Source: Leptospira chreensis (GTDB taxonomy: Bacteria > Spirochaetota > Leptospiria > Leptospirales > Leptospiraceae). Taken from it: 64,000 bases of DNA. The notes under the pieces are model-generated. The model saw only the letters and a program-made list of their open reading frames with translations. It was not told the origin of the DNA and ran no database searches. This document shows positions 1-9,621 of the stretch, one piece after another (position 1 is the stretch's first letter; every line of letters begins with the position of its first letter). The stretch spans positions 1 to 64,000 of the forward strand of contig NZ_JAFFPS010000031.1 of assembly GCF_016919165.1 (NCBI RefSeq). Reading direction: 5' to 3'. The position numbers and the translations under genes were made by a program.

Positions 1-95
1 TCAGTCAAACAGGCGTTACAGAAGCAGATATCGAAACTTATTTTGTTCATATTCCTGATTTACAAGCCGGCCTTGCTGATTTGTTAAACGTATAG
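1..95 (+). CDS. C-terminal end of an unrecognised protein (partial)
   Basis: An open frame enters from the left edge and runs for 30 codons (first complete codon at base 3) to a TAG at 93-95. The visible tail reads SQTGVTEADIETYFVHIPD and ends AGLADLLNV, a soluble, acidic, helix-like C-terminus. I do not recognise the family. It lies 36 bases upstream of the shikimate kinase on the same strand, so the two could share a transcript. The open frame and the clean stop before the next gene support it; its function cannot be inferred. Confidence 0.5.
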   Translation, partial: SQTGVTEADIETYFVHIPDLQAGLADLLNV

Positions 96-131
96 TTTCT
101 AATGATTCATTTCAAAATTAACCCTTAGTTT

Positions 132-668
132 ATGAACATTATCTTTATTGGAGCAAGAGGGGCTGGAAAATCCAAGGTCTCTCGCTCTCTATCCAAACAA
201 ACCGAGTTCCCCGTCGTTTCTACCGATTCTGTTGTCGTTTACGAAGCGGGCGGGGTTCCCATTCCTAAATTTGTAGAAAAATCGGGCTGGAAGGCCTTTC
301 GCGAATTAGAATATTCAATTTTACAAAAATTACAAGGGGCCGATGGGATCATTCTGGATTGTGGGGGCGGAATTCTATTTGATTTGGACGAAGCCGGAAA
401 CGAAATTCCAAGCCAAAGAAAATTAAACCTTCTCCGAAGTTTCGGAAGGATTGTGTATTTGGAACGGGGAATCGAAGAACTCATAGAAAAGGTAAAGGGG
501 GATTCCACAAGGCCCGACCTTTCCAAAGAAACATCTTACCGTTCTATTTTAGAAAAACGACTTCCTATCTACCAAGAAGCCGCTCATTTTAAATTGAACC
601 TTTCCAAACTTTCCAAAGAAGAAGCCGCCGAACGGATCTTAGATTGGCTAGGACTTAAATCTAAATAA
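132..668 (+). CDS. aroK: Shikimate kinase
   Basis: Shikimate kinase phosphorylates the 3-hydroxyl of shikimate with ATP in the cytoplasmic chorismate pathway. The 178-residue length is normal for the family. The P-loop GARGAGKS is at residues 7-14, the substrate-contacting Asp at D32, the FRELE arginine at R57, the GGG shikimate-binding loop at 78-80, the lid arginine R127 in STRPDL, and the C-terminal R143 in KRLPIY. The ATG at 132 sits just before the P-loop strand, leaving no room for a later start. Upstream is a partial unknown gene; downstream the strand context switches to a minus-strand module that looks acquired. A related gluconate-kinase-type NMP kinase is possible, but the GGG loop favours AroK. 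Confidence 0.85.
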   Translation: MNIIFIGARGAGKSKVSRSLSKQTEFPVVSTDSVVVYEAGGVPIPKFVEKSGWKAFRELEYSILQKLQGADGIILDCGGGILFDLDEAGNEIPSQRKLNLLRSFGRIVYLERGIEELIEKVKGDSTRPDLSKETSYRSILEKRLPIYQEAAHFKLNLSKLSKEEAAERILDWLGLKSK

Positions 669-680
669 AGGAGTCATTTG

Positions 681-697
681 AAGGTTTATCAAGCCTT
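681..697. terminator. Small inverted repeat between convergent aroK and the XRE/ImmA gene
   Basis: AAGGTTT at 681-687 and AAGCCTT at 691-697 can form a 7-bp stem with one G-T pair around a 3-base loop. It lies between converging genes and overlaps the last codons of the minus-strand gene. There is no strong T-run on either side, so terminator activity is only a weak suggestion. Confidence 0.25.
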
Positions 698-1870
698 ACT
701 TTCTTGTATCAAAGTAAGCATTGGCTTATTCTTACTTAACGCTTCAAGAATTTTATTTATTTCTAAATTTTCGTCAGACAATCCGATTAGTTCTATTAAA
801 TCGTCAACACTGATACATAGCGATTCCAATATCTCATTAATAATCGGATAATTTGCTTCGTTTATAAGTTTATTTATGGATTCCTTGAGGAGACTTGGAC
901 TCTCGGTTTTAATTAAATCATCAATGGGATCACGACGATTTAACCCCAAATAATTAAGCTTCTTAAACAAATATGTTTTCTTATTATCGTTAAATATCCC
1001 CAACTTATTAGCGCGCATTATTATTGCCTGCACAGAAGCGCCCCAAACTTTCTTTAATTTCATTAATTCATCGATACCAAAACTTGGCTTTACTTTAGAA
1101 AAGATGTTCTCTTTAGGCATTAGAAAGGCACTAGCGAACCCGTCGGCTTGCTCTTCGATACGTTTAAATGCAAAACTGTCATTTATAAGATTAAGTGATA
1201 GGTTTTTGTGAAGAACTAAGTGACCCAATTCATGTGAACAGTTAAATCTAGTTCTCGTTGGCGAATCTTTAATTTGATCAATCAAAATGAATGGTACGTT
1301 ACTATTTCTAAAATTCATCCAGAGTGAAAATGCATCTAAGGAATTAGCAATTGAAAATTTCCCAAATATAATACCTTTATATTCTAAAATATTTATCAAA
1401 TTCCCAATAGGATTTAGTCCTAATCCAAAATAAGCTCTAGTTTCCTCAGCAAGACTCTCAATTTCAGAATCGCTATATTCAATTAAAAAAGGACTCTTAT
1501 TAAAATCCGGTAAATTAACAGTTGGGAAACTGATATAATTTGAAAGTATCGAATAAATTTTTGCCAACCATTCTGTTCTACCTTCCGCCATTAACCTATG
1601 AGTTAAATTTGACGAAGCAAATTTTCTGAAAAATATTGGGGAGGAAATCGCAAAATCATCTTCATCTTCTTTAAAGAAGAAAGTTGCAGGAACATTCAAT
1701 GCATTCGCCAATTTGTGAATCGTTTCCGATTCAGGAAAGGTATTACCTTTCTCGTACAATGAAATAGAGTTTCTAGATAAACCTATTTCTGTGGCCAATG
1801 CTGATTGATTGTATCCGCGAATTCTTCTAATTTCTGCTAACTTTCTATAGTTAAACTTAAGCTTCCTCAT
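689..1870 (-). CDS. XRE-family regulator fused to ImmA/IrrE metallopeptidase
   Basis: This 393-residue protein has an N-terminal helix-turn-helix of the XRE/Cro type (about residues 8-65; the segment around SALATEIGLSRNSISLYEKG is the recognition region) and an ImmA/IrrE (COG2856) zinc-peptidase domain. The zinc motif HELGH is at 213-217, with the EEQADGFASAFLMP glutamate near 239-240 as third ligand. ImmA/IrrE peptidases cleave or inactivate repressors in phages, conjugative elements and stress responses; the substrate here is unknown. The start overlaps the end of the upstream gene by 14 bases and lacks a good ribosome site, so it is probably translationally coupled. Composition is clearly more AT-rich than aroK or gltB, which suggests horizontal transfer. 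Confidence 0.85.
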   Translation of the reverse strand: MRKLKFNYRKLAEIRRIRGYNQSALATEIGLSRNSISLYEKGNTFPESETIHKLANALNVPATFFFKEDEDDFAISSPIFFRKFASSNLTHRLMAEGRTEWLAKIYSILSNYISFPTVNLPDFNKSPFLIEYSDSEIESLAEETRAYFGLGLNPIGNLINILEYKGIIFGKFSIANSLDAFSLWMNFRNSNVPFILIDQIKDSPTRTRFNCSHELGHLVLHKNLSLNLINDSFAFKRIEEQADGFASAFLMPKENIFSKVKPSFGIDELMKLKKVWGASVQAIIMRANKLGIFNDNKKTYLFKKLNYLGLNRRDPIDDLIKTESPSLLKESINKLINEANYPIINEILESLCISVDDLIELIGLSDENLEINKILEALSKNKPMLTLIQESKA

Positions 1871-2498
1871 TATTACTTCGAATTTTTAAATTACGGAATT
1901 CCAGTTTTTCTATTGCAGGTGGAAGATTTTCGTGAACAAGTGATTCTTCATCAATATTTGTTCTAGATAAATTTTCTAGAACATTAATGCAAAGGCCTTC
2001 ATCCCAAACATTTTCAACTTTTGCAATTATTTTTAAAACTGAAAAATCTAACCCATCCTTCGTTTTTTCACTAACGATAAATAAAGGAATTCGAGTATCC
2101 TTACCCTCTTTTTTTTCCATGTTAGGAAATAGATAGCTAGATTCATCCCTTATTGTATATTTTTCTAGTATTGGTTTATCTTTTATTCCGAAAATCTCGC
2201 TACTTGAAGTAGTAAATAATCGAAAATTATCTGTAACAATCTCTACGTATTTATATCCTCTGAACGATTTCCTTAATGTTGTGAAACCGAGTTCCTCCAT
2301 TTTGCTTTCCAATTCGTCAAAAAAGAAATTTCCAGCGTAATGTGGAATCCAGTTCGCTATCTTTCCCTTCCTTTCATTTTGCAGTTCTTTAATTTTGCGC
2401 AATTTGAAGTTGTGCAATTCGAATATGGCTCTAATAAAAGTTGAATCAAATTCTCGTTCCATCAAAGACTTTAATTTATATATCTCTAAGCTTTCCAA
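1857..2498 (-). CDS. Unrecognised partner protein of the XRE/ImmA module
   Basis: An unrecognised soluble protein of 213 residues if it starts at the TTG at 2498. I prefer that start because GAGGAA lies six bases upstream (2505-2510). The longer frame from 2540 would begin inside the promoter. The protein is charged, has no signal peptide or membrane segment, and shows alternating strands and helices (for example RAIFELHNFKLRKIKELQNE near the N-terminus). It is the first gene of a two-gene transcript with the XRE/ImmA gene, and the pair overlap by 14 bases, so they probably act together. It could be the peptidase's substrate or partner, or the effector of a defence or stress module. Base composition is as AT-rich as its partner's. 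Confidence 0.65.
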   Translation of the reverse strand: MESLEIYKLKSLMEREFDSTFIRAIFELHNFKLRKIKELQNERKGKIANWIPHYAGNFFFDELESKMEELGFTTLRKSFRGYKYVEIVTDNFRLFTTSSSEIFGIKDKPILEKYTIRDESSYLFPNMEKKEGKDTRIPLFIVSEKTKDGLDFSVLKIIAKVENVWDEGLCINVLENLSRTNIDEESLVHENLPPAIEKLEFRNLKIRSNNEEA

Positions 2499-2524
2499 CG
2501 TCACTTCCTCCGACTTTCGGCATA

Positions 2525-2559
2525 TGACAAATATTACCATTTATTTCCATATTTGTCAA
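2525..2559 (-). promoter_or_regulatory. Sigma70-type promoter with overlapping palindromic operator
   Basis: On the minus strand a perfect -35 box TTGACA (2554-2559) is separated by exactly 17 bases from a -10 box TAATAT (2531-2536). A perfect 10-bp inverted repeat, TGACAAATAT (2525-2534) and ATATTTGTCA (2549-2558) with a 14-base spacer, covers both boxes. The predicted transcript begins near 2524, about 26 bases before the TTG start. This is the layout of an autoregulated repressor promoter, and the XRE protein encoded downstream is the obvious candidate ligand. Confidence 0.8.
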
Positions 2560-2593
2560 GCAGCTTATGTCACTTTTTGTTAAAACTGGCGAT

Positions 2594-3553
2594 TCACCAA
2601 CTCCCACTAGAACCTCCACCTCCAAAACTTCCGCCTCCTCCACTAAACCCGCCGCTGCTACCACTGCTGGAAGATCCGCCTCCGGAACTCCATCCCCCAC
2701 CAGAAGAACTCCCCGAAGAATAAACCACTGAATTGGAAATTTTATCTGATATGGCTTTCACCCAAGAAATTCTATTTCTTGTTAAGCGCACAAAAGGAAA
2801 TCCAATGATATAAATGGAATTACAAAAAACCCAACCATAAAATCCGTAAAAAATAGAAGGAACCCACTGGAAAAAAACGAGTAAAAAGAAAAATACCCAA
2901 AAACTATTATCTTCTTTGTGAAAGGCTAAGATGGTTGCGAAAAGAAAAATGATCCCGACAAAGATTAGTCCAATCAAATACAAATGCCAACCCTCTTTGG
3001 CTCCGATGCCCCGAAAGGATTGGAATTCTTCCCAGAGTGTAGGTTCTTCCGGGGTCACTCCCGTATCCAAAGTGGTAAGGATTTCCTTGAGACCAGCAGT
3101 GATTCCTTCTTCGTAATTGCCGGATTCAAAATGGGGAATCATTGTATTTTGGATCACACGATTGCAATAGGCATCGGTGAGAATTCCTTCCAATCCATAC
3201 CCCACTTCGATTCTTACCTTTCTATCTTCAATGGAAAGTAAAATGAGGACTCCATTGTCCTGATTTTTTTGTCCAAGTTTCCATTCTTCTGCGACTTTTA
3301 AACTGTACTCTTCTAAAATCTCACCTTCTAACGAACGTACGACGAGGACGGCAATTTGATCAGTGGTTTTTTCTTCGTGTTCTTTTAAGGACAAATCCCA
3401 AATTTCAGCATCCGCATTGGTAATCGTTCCTGTCTCCCAAGTGACTCTTCTTTCTAAAGTGGGAATTTCTTTGGCAAAGATTTCTAAAGAAACCATTCCC
3501 ATAAGAAAAAAAACAAAGAAACTGACGCGAAGGCTAGAAAATATAAAATGCAT
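2594..3553 (-). CDS. TPM-domain (YgcG/DUF477) exported membrane protein
   Basis: A 319-residue YgcG-type protein. An N-terminal signal sequence (about 1-27, ending near FAKEI) is followed by a TPM domain (about 35-155). Typical family segments are visible: the WKLGQKNQDNGVLILL core, then RKVRIEVGYGLEGILTDAY and FESGNYEEGI. Two or three membrane helices follow (about 195-262), then a 40-residue Gly/Ser tail rich in GGG and SSS runs and ending in SGSW. TPM domains occur in thylakoid photosystem-repair proteins with phosphatase activity and in bacterial envelope proteins of unknown role. The ATG at 3551-3553 has no clear ribosome site. The gene is divergent from the next one, with very little space between. 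Confidence 0.8.
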   Translation of the reverse strand: MHFIFSSLRVSFFVFFLMGMVSLEIFAKEIPTLERRVTWETGTITNADAEIWDLSLKEHEEKTTDQIAVLVVRSLEGEILEEYSLKVAEEWKLGQKNQDNGVLILLSIEDRKVRIEVGYGLEGILTDAYCNRVIQNTMIPHFESGNYEEGITAGLKEILTTLDTGVTPEEPTLWEEFQSFRGIGAKEGWHLYLIGLIFVGIIFLFATILAFHKEDNSFWVFFFLLVFFQWVPSIFYGFYGWVFCNSIYIIGFPFVRLTRNRISWVKAISDKISNSVVYSSGSSSGGGWSSGGGSSSSGSSGGFSGGGGSFGGGGSSGSW

Positions 3554-3566
3554 CGCATTAGGGTAG

Positions 3567-4847
3567 TTGACAAATGAAAAAAATCAAAGAGATTTTTCGG
3601 GCGTGGAAACAAGTTTTTTATCTGATTCTGTATTAGTAAAAGCAGGGACTTTCAGTGATTATCTGATCCTCTTTGGGATTGTTTTTTGGGCCATACTGGC
3701 ACTTTCCGGAATTTGGATGGGGAAAGGAAATCCTATCGGAAGAATAGGACTCTTATTCACCTTACTGATGTTTCTTCCTTTTAGTTTTATGTGTTATCAA
3801 TCGTATGAAGATAAAGAAATATTTTCATACGAGCTAGTGATTGATAAAAATAAAGAAGAGATTCGGTTTGGAGATTCCGCACTCGAACCGGATATCCTTT
3901 TTCCTTTTGCCGAATTTCTCTCTTACCAAATCAAATCAGAATCAGAATCGAAAAAAGATGGGAGGTTGTATACCGATACAATCTATTTAAACCATAAATC
4001 TGGATTGTTACTTCCTGTAGCCATTGTCTCCGTTAGAAAATATAAAGATAGTCAGGAAAGTTTTAGTCGTTATACAAAACTCTCCAGAGAATTTAGAAAA
4101 CTCTTTCGAATTTTTCCCCTGCCTGTGGAAACAATAACGGGGAAACCATTCCAGGAACTTCTAGTCAAACCAAAGTTACCGCATGAAAAATTAGAATCCA
4201 ATGTTGATTTACAGAAAAAAACGAATCCCTCTATTGATTTTCAAAAAGAAAAATCAAAAACAGATACTACCTCCCCGAAGGATTCACTTCCATTGGGAAT
4301 CATTCCGCCTCCCCAGTTTCCGATCGGATGGGTCCACCACATTACAAACGCTAATTGGTATTTTTCGCTAAGTCTTCTAGCGATTGGGAACTTGGGTTTA
4401 TTTCTTTTTGTGATCACGATTCGCGCAAAAGATAATCCCAACTGGGTTTGGGGAGTCCTTTTGTTTCTTTTGGGATACTTATCCTTTGGAGCTCAATATT
4501 ATTTTTGGATTCATGAGAAACAAGGAACCCAATATAGAATCGAATCCTCTAAAGACCGTTATTTGTTCTCTTCTCTGAAGGATGGGAAACTCACCGAAGA
4601 AAAAGTATGGATCCAAAACTCTGATAAAATGGGCCATTTGGAGTTGCCGGGAAAAATCCTACACATCCAAACCAAACTTGCTTACGAAAAAGCGAAAGCC
4701 CTTGCCGATTCCCTCGATGATCCATCACAGGATTTGGGAGATGCCTTAAAACTAACTAAAGAGGTCTATGAAGCCTCGGATTGGGAGCGTTGGGATTTAA
4801 GCGATCTTCCTATGGAAGTTGCAGTTCGCTTGTTTCTTGTACTCTAG
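3567..4847 (+). CDS. Polytopic membrane protein of unknown function
   Basis: No family recognised. The 426-residue frame begins with a TTG at 3567, although a GTG near 3603 is an alternative. Two hydrophobic helices near the N-terminus (DYLILFGIVFWAILALSGIW, then a second around GLLFTLLMFLPFSFM) precede a soluble segment of about 150 residues that is lysine-rich near its end. Two more helices follow near residues 265-320 (around SLLAIGNLGLFLFVITI and GVLLFLLGYLSFGAQ), then a soluble C-terminus. It is divergent from the TPM-domain gene with only 13 bases between, so the promoters must overlap coding sequence. The frame is long and its codon use resembles that of its neighbours. Confidence 0.6.
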   Translation: MTNEKNQRDFSGVETSFLSDSVLVKAGTFSDYLILFGIVFWAILALSGIWMGKGNPIGRIGLLFTLLMFLPFSFMCYQSYEDKEIFSYELVIDKNKEEIRFGDSALEPDILFPFAEFLSYQIKSESESKKDGRLYTDTIYLNHKSGLLLPVAIVSVRKYKDSQESFSRYTKLSREFRKLFRIFPLPVETITGKPFQELLVKPKLPHEKLESNVDLQKKTNPSIDFQKEKSKTDTTSPKDSLPLGIIPPPQFPIGWVHHITNANWYFSLSLLAIGNLGLFLFVITIRAKDNPNWVWGVLLFLLGYLSFGAQYYFWIHEKQGTQYRIESSKDRYLFSSLKDGKLTEEKVWIQNSDKMGHLELPGKILHIQTKLAYEKAKALADSLDDPSQDLGDALKLTKEVYEASDWERWDLSDLPMEVAVRLFLVL

Positions 4848-4884
4848 GATTTTTTAGACAGAATTCAATCTAGATTTTCAAATA

Positions 4885-4969
4885 GGCAAAATGATCCATA
4901 AACAAGCAGAATGTACCGAGTGCGAGCATTTGAGACTGTTTCGCTCTGCCTAAAAATAAATCATTTTGC
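4885..4969. repeat. Inverted repeat in the gltB upstream region
   Basis: The 196-base gap before gltB contains a perfect 10-bp inverted repeat: GCAAAATGAT at 4886-4895 and ATCATTTTGC at 4960-4969, with 64 bases between. The interval includes a short GAGC/GCTC stem. It could be an operator pair or the base of a leader-RNA structure. No sigma54 element or known riboswitch was recognised. An AGGG ribosome site lies five bases before the gltB ATG. Confidence 0.3.
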
Positions 4970-5043
4970 TGAAAACAAAATAATTGGACAGTACACCCAA
5001 ATGTAAAAACAAGGTACAGTAATTGCTTTAGTGTAGGGTACGT

Positions 5044-8000
5044 ATGTCAAAATCTAACCAACCACCCATCCTTCCGCCACTCGGCCCACAGGCCCAAGGT
5101 ATGTATGATCCTGCCATGGACAAAGATTCCTGTGGTGTTGGTTTTATCGCAAATTATAAAGGCAAACGCTCCCGCGACATCGTAGACAAAGGGATCCGCC
5201 TGATGTGTAACCTCGAACACCGAGGGGCCGAAGGGGCTGATCCAAAAACCGGTGACGGTGCAGGGATCATGATCAATATCCCAGATGCATTTTTTAGAAA
5301 GAATCTCCCCTTCACTCTCCCGAAAGAAGGTGATTATGCTGTAGGATTTCTTTTCCTTCCGCAGAATACAGAAGTAAGAACCGCCGTAGAAAACGTGATT
5401 GAAAAAATCATCGTAGACGAAGGAGAAGAGTTCCTTGGATTTCGTGATGTTCCCATTAACAAAGAATATGCGGGCGTTGTTGCTTCTAAAACCATTCCGG
5501 TATTCAAACAAGTATTCATTGGTAAAAAATCCAAAAAAAACAAAACCTCTGACGACTTCGAAAGAAAACTATTCCTTATCCGTCGCCTAATCGACAGACG
5601 AATCCGTGCAGAAATGAAACTAGATCGTTCTCAGTACTACGTTCCTAGTTTTTCTTCACGTACCATCGTATACAAAGGGATGTTACTTGGTGACCAAGTT
5701 AAAAAATTCTATGAAGATTTGAAATCTCCCGATTTAACTTCTGCCTTTTGTTTGACTCATACAAGGTTTTCGACGAACACCTTCCCTACTTGGGATTTAG
5801 CTCACCCTTACCGTCAAATTGCTCACAACGGAGAGATCAATACACTTCGTGGGAACATGAACTGGATGGCCGCTCGTCAGATGGTGATGCAGTCTCCCAT
5901 TTACGGGGATGAACTTCGCCGAATGCTTCCGATCGTAATGGAAGGCCAATCAGATACAGCAACTTTTGATACAGTGCTTGAACTACTTGTCATGGGAGGA
6001 AGGTCTTTACCTCACTCCGTTATGATGATGATTCCAGAAGCTTGGTCTAAAAACAAAGCAATGGATGCCGACAGACGCGCGTTCTACGAATACCATGCAA
6101 CCTTTATGGAACCTTGGGATGGACCTGCAGCCATTGCCTTTACTGATGGTCGTATCATTGGAGCCACTCTCGATAGAAATGGCCTTCGTCCTGCACGTTT
6201 TATCGTCACAAAAGATGATGAAGTCATCATGTCTTCGGAAGCGGGAGTACTCAACCTTCCACCAGAAGAAATTTTAATCCAAGATCGTCTTCGTCCAGGC
6301 CGTATGCTTCTCATCGATATGGAAAAAGGCCAGATCCTTGATGACGAAGAGATCAAAAAACAAATCGCAACTCAGAAACCATACCGCAAATGGGTAGAAG
6401 ACAATATGATTCGCCTCGGATCTCTACCAGATCCTGAGAACGTAAAACAACCGCAACACGAAACCATTTTGGAACGCCAAAGGGCTTTTGGTTATACTCA
6501 CGAAGATGTATTCACCATCATCAAACCGATGGGAGTTTCTGGAGAAGAACCGATCGGCTCTATGGGTGTGGATTCCTCTCTTGCTGTCCTCAGTGAAAAA
6601 CCACAGCCCCTATTCCGTTACTTCAAACAAAACTTTGCACAAGTCACAAACCCTCCGATCGATCCGATCCGAGAGGAACTCGTGATGGAGCTTACAACAT
6701 ACATTGGCCCAGAAGGAAACCTTCTTTCTGAAGAACCAGAACATGCTCACCGTTTGGAATTGGAACATCCTATCCTCACAAACGAAGACTTTGAAAAAAT
6801 CAAACAAATCAGTGAAGGCCATTTCAAAGCCAAAACTTTTGAAATCCTTTTTGATCCATCCAAAAAACATGATATGAGAAACTCACTCGATCGTGTTTGT
6901 GCGGATGCGGCCAAAGCGGTTCGGGAACAAGGGGTGAACCTCATCATCCTCACTGACCATGGTGTGGGTGAGAAAAAAGCAGCCATTCCATCACTACTCG
7001 CCGTCGCAGGACTCCACCACTATTTGATCCGCGAAGGACTTCGTACTCGAGCAGGAATTGTTCTTGAATCTGGGGAACCAAGAGAAGTGGCCCACTTCGC
7101 ATTGTTATGTGGTTATGGTGCCAACGCCATCAACCCATACCTTGCTTTTGAAACCATTTCTGATCTTTCCCAACAAGGCCTACTTCCAGAGGTCTCCGAT
7201 TACAAAGAAGCCAAAAAGAAATATATCAAATCCATTGGGAAAGGACTCTTCAAAGTGTTTTCAAAAATGGGTATCTCCACATTACAATCGTATTGTGGTG
7301 CGCAAATCTTTGAAGCAGTGGGACTTGATTCCGAGTTAGTTAATACTTACTTTGCAGGAACTCAATCCAGAATCGAAGGATTGTCGCTTGAGATGTTAGA
7401 AGAAGAAACGGTTCGTCGCCACAAAGCGGCATATGATCCGACTTTTTTCCCTAACAACTTGGAACCAGGCGGAGTACATTACTATCGTAAAAATGGAGAT
7501 AGCCATCTCTATACACCGATCACTGTACATAAATTGCAAAAAGCAACACAAGACAACGATTACAAAATTTTCAAAGAGTTTTCTAGCCTGATCGATAACC
7601 AAAACGAAAAAGCCATCACTCTTAGAAGTTTATTCCATCTCGACTTCGAAGGATCCAAAGAGATCCCAATCGAAGAAGTGGAATCTGTAAAATCCATTCT
7701 GAAACGTTTCCAAACGGGAGCGATGAGTCATGGATCCATTTCTTGGGAAGCGCATACAACACTTGCAATTGCCATGAACCGAATTGGTGCGAAATCCAAT
7801 ACAGGGGAAGGTGGTGAAGATCCAGTGAGGTTCAAAACCCTTCCGAATGGAGATAGCATGCGTTCGGCGATCAAACAGGTTGCCTCAGCTCGTTTTGGTG
7901 TGACTATGGAATACCTCACCAATGCTGATGACATCCAAATCAAAATGGCACAGGGCGCAAAACCAGGAGAAGGTGGACAGCTTCCAGGACACAAAGTAGA

Positions 8001-9621
8001 CAAATACATTGGATGGTTGCGTTACTCCACTCCTGGTGTGACACTGATCTCCCCTCCTCCTCACCATGATATTTATTCGATTGAAGATTTAAAACAGCTC
8101 ATCTTCGATTTAAAAAACTCAAACCCAAGAGCAAGGGTATCGGTAAAACTAGTTTCTGAATCCGGTGTGGGAACTGTGGCTGCTGGGGTTGCAAAAGCCC
8201 ACGCAGATCATATCCTCATCGCAGGACATGAAGGGGGAACCGGTGCAAGCCCTATCTCTTCGATCCACCATGCAGGAACACCTTGGGAACTTGGACTTTC
8301 TGAAACCCACCAAACTCTTGTTGCGAACGGACTTCGTGACCGCGTCTATCTTGCAGTGGATGGAAAACTCCTTACGGGAAAAGATGTGGTTGTGGGAGCA
8401 CTCCTCGGTGCTGAAGAATTTGGATTCTCTACTTCCGCACTCGTCTCTGTGGGTTGTATCATGATGCGTAAATGCCACTTGAATACATGCCCAGTAGGTG
8501 TTGCGACACAAGATGAATTCTTAAGAAGCAAATTTACCGGCAAACCAGAGTATGTTGTGAACTTTATGACCTTCGTCGCAGAAGAAGTGCGAGAGATCAT
8601 GGCGAAATTGGGATTTAGAACTTTTGAAGAAATGATTGGCCAAGTGGAAAAAATCAAATTCAAAAGACCTCACCACCACTGGAAGGCACGTGGACTTGAT
8701 TTTACAAAAGTTCTCCATAGACCAACTCCTGTATTTCCAACAGGTTTATTCCGCGCGAAAGAACAGAACCACCATTTGGATGAACAAATTGACAACGAAC
8801 TGATTCGTAAATCACTCCCTGCCATTGACCACAAACAACCGGTCAAAATCCAAACTACTATCGTGAACTTAAATCGTTCGGTAGGAACCATGCTCAGTCA
8901 CGAAGTGACTAAAAAATATGGAGTGGATGGTCTTTCCGAAGACACCATCGATATCGAATTCACTGGAACCGCAGGACAGTCATTTGGTGCCTTTGTTACC
9001 AAAGGAATGACACTTCGTCTGATTGGAGAAGGAAACGACTATGTAGGGAAAGGACTTTGTGGTGGAAAACTCATCTTCCAAACTCCAAAAACAGCTCCTT
9101 ACAAAGCAGAAGAAAATATCGTTATCGGTAACACATGTTTTATTGGAGCGACCAGCGGAAATGCTTATGTGAATGGTATTGCCGGCGAACGTTTTTGTGT
9201 TCGTAACTCAGGCGCTCATGTCATCGTCGAAGGAACAGGTGACCACGGTTGTGAATATATGACAGGTGGTCGGGTCATCATCCTTGGAGACATTGGACGA
9301 AACTTTGCTGCGGGTATGTCTGGTGGGATTGCTTACCTTTGGGATCCAAAGAAAAACAAAGAAGCACTCATCAACAAAGAAATGGTCGACTTAGATCCGT
9401 TAACTGATGCATCAGAAATTGCAGAAGTGAAAAAAATGGTAGAAGATCATAAAACTTACACTGGTTCCAAACGAGCGGAAGAAGTTCTTAACAATTGGGA
9501 AACAGTCGTCAAAGAAATGATCAAAGTGATTCCGAGAGATTATAAAAAAGCTTTAGAAAAAATGTCTGAAGAAACTACATCGGGAAAACCAAACAAAGAG
9601 GGGGTAACAGCTCGTGGGTAA
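5044..9621 (+). CDS. gltB: Glutamate synthase, large (alpha) subunit
   Basis: The large subunit of NADPH-dependent glutamate synthase hydrolyses glutamine and transfers the ammonia to 2-oxoglutarate on FMN. The 1525-residue length fits the bacterial alpha subunit. The class II amidotransferase domain should begin at Cys30 (KDSCGVGF), implying removal of a 29-residue propeptide; [11 protein letters not shown] and other family blocks follow. The FMN-binding synthase domain carries [13 protein letters not shown]. The [3Fe-4S] cluster motif is C-x5-C-x4-C ([15 protein letters not shown]). The GXGXG structural domain ends the protein (SGGIAYLWD region). It overlaps gltD by 8 bases, so the two subunits are co-translated. 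Confidence 0.97.
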   Translation: MSKSNQPPILPPLGPQAQGMYDPAMDKDSCGVGFIANYKGKRSRDIVDKGIRLMCNLEHRGAEGADPKTGDGAGIMINIPDAFFRKNLPFTLPKEGDYAVGFLFLPQNTEVRTAVENVIEKIIVDEGEEFLGFRDVPINKEYAGVVASKTIPVFKQVFIGKKSKKNKTSDDFERKLFLIRRLIDRRIRAEMKLDRSQYYVPSFSSRTIVYKGMLLGDQVKKFYEDLKSPDLTSAFCLTHTRFSTNTFPTWDLAHPYRQIAHNGEINTLRGNMNWMAARQMVMQSPIYGDELRRMLPIVMEGQSDTATFDTVLELLVMGGRSLPHSVMMMIPEAWSKNKAMDADRRAFYEYHATFMEPWDGPAAIAFTDGRIIGATLDRNGLRPARFIVTKDDEVIMSSEAGVLNLPPEEILIQDRLRPGRMLLIDMEKGQILDDEEIKKQIATQKPYRKWVEDNMIRLGSLPDPENVKQPQHETILERQRAFGYTHEDVFTIIKPMGVSGEEPIGSMGVDSSLAVLSEKPQPLFRYFKQNFAQVTNPPIDPIREELVMELTTYIGPEGNLLSEEPEHAHRLELEHPILTNEDFEKIKQISEGHFKAKTFEILFDPSKKHDMRNSLDRVCADAAKAVREQGVNLIILTDHGVGEKKAAIPSLLAVAGLHHYLIREGLRTRAGIVLESGEPREVAHFALLCGYGANAINPYLAFETISDLSQQGLLPEVSDYKEAKKKYIKSIGKGLFKVFSKMGISTLQSYCGAQIFEAVGLDSELVNTYFAGTQSRIEGLSLEMLEEETVRRHKAAYDPTFFPNNLEPGGVHYYRKNGDSHLYTPITVHKLQKATQDNDYKIFKEFSSLIDNQNEKAITLRSLFHLDFEGSKEIPIEEVESVKSILKRFQTGAMSHGSISWEAHTTLAIAMNRIGAKSNTGEGGEDPVRFKTLPNGDSMRSAIKQVASARFGVTMEYLTNADDIQIKMAQGAKPGEGGQLPGHKVDKYIGWLRYSTPGVTLISPPPHHDIYSIEDLKQLIFDLKNSNPRARVSVKLVSESGVGTVAAGVAKAHADHILIAGHEGGTGASPISSIHHAGTPWELGLSETHQTLVANGLRDRVYLAVDGKLLTGKDVVVGALLGAEEFGFSTSALVSVGCIMMRKCHLNTCPVGVATQDEFLRSKFTGKPEYVVNFMTFVAEEVREIMAKLGFRTFEEMIGQVEKIKFKRPHHHWKARGLDFTKVLHRPTPVFPTGLFRAKEQNHHLDEQIDNELIRKSLPAIDHKQPVKIQTTIVNLNRSVGTMLSHEVTKKYGVDGLSEDTIDIEFTGTAGQSFGAFVTKGMTLRLIGEGNDYVGKGLCGGKLIFQTPKTAPYKAEENIVIGNTCFIGATSGNAYVNGIAGERFCVRNSGAHVIVEGTGDHGCEYMTGGRVIILGDIGRNFAAGMSGGIAYLWDPKKNKEALINKEMVDLDPLTDASEIAEVKKMVEDHKTYTGSKRAEEVLNNWETVVKEMIKVIPRDYKKALEKMSEETTSGKPNKEGVTARG

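Noticed and set aside
2476..2700. A 74-residue minus-strand frame rich in Val, Glu and Gly overlapping the TPM gene end
   Set aside because: It is the alternative frame of the Gly/Ser-coding repeat tail and crosses the module promoter.
5047..9500. Numerous opposite-strand and shifted frames of 60-150 codons inside gltB
   Set aside because: They are shadows of a long, well-matched gene; none has family motifs or a ribosome site that stands out.
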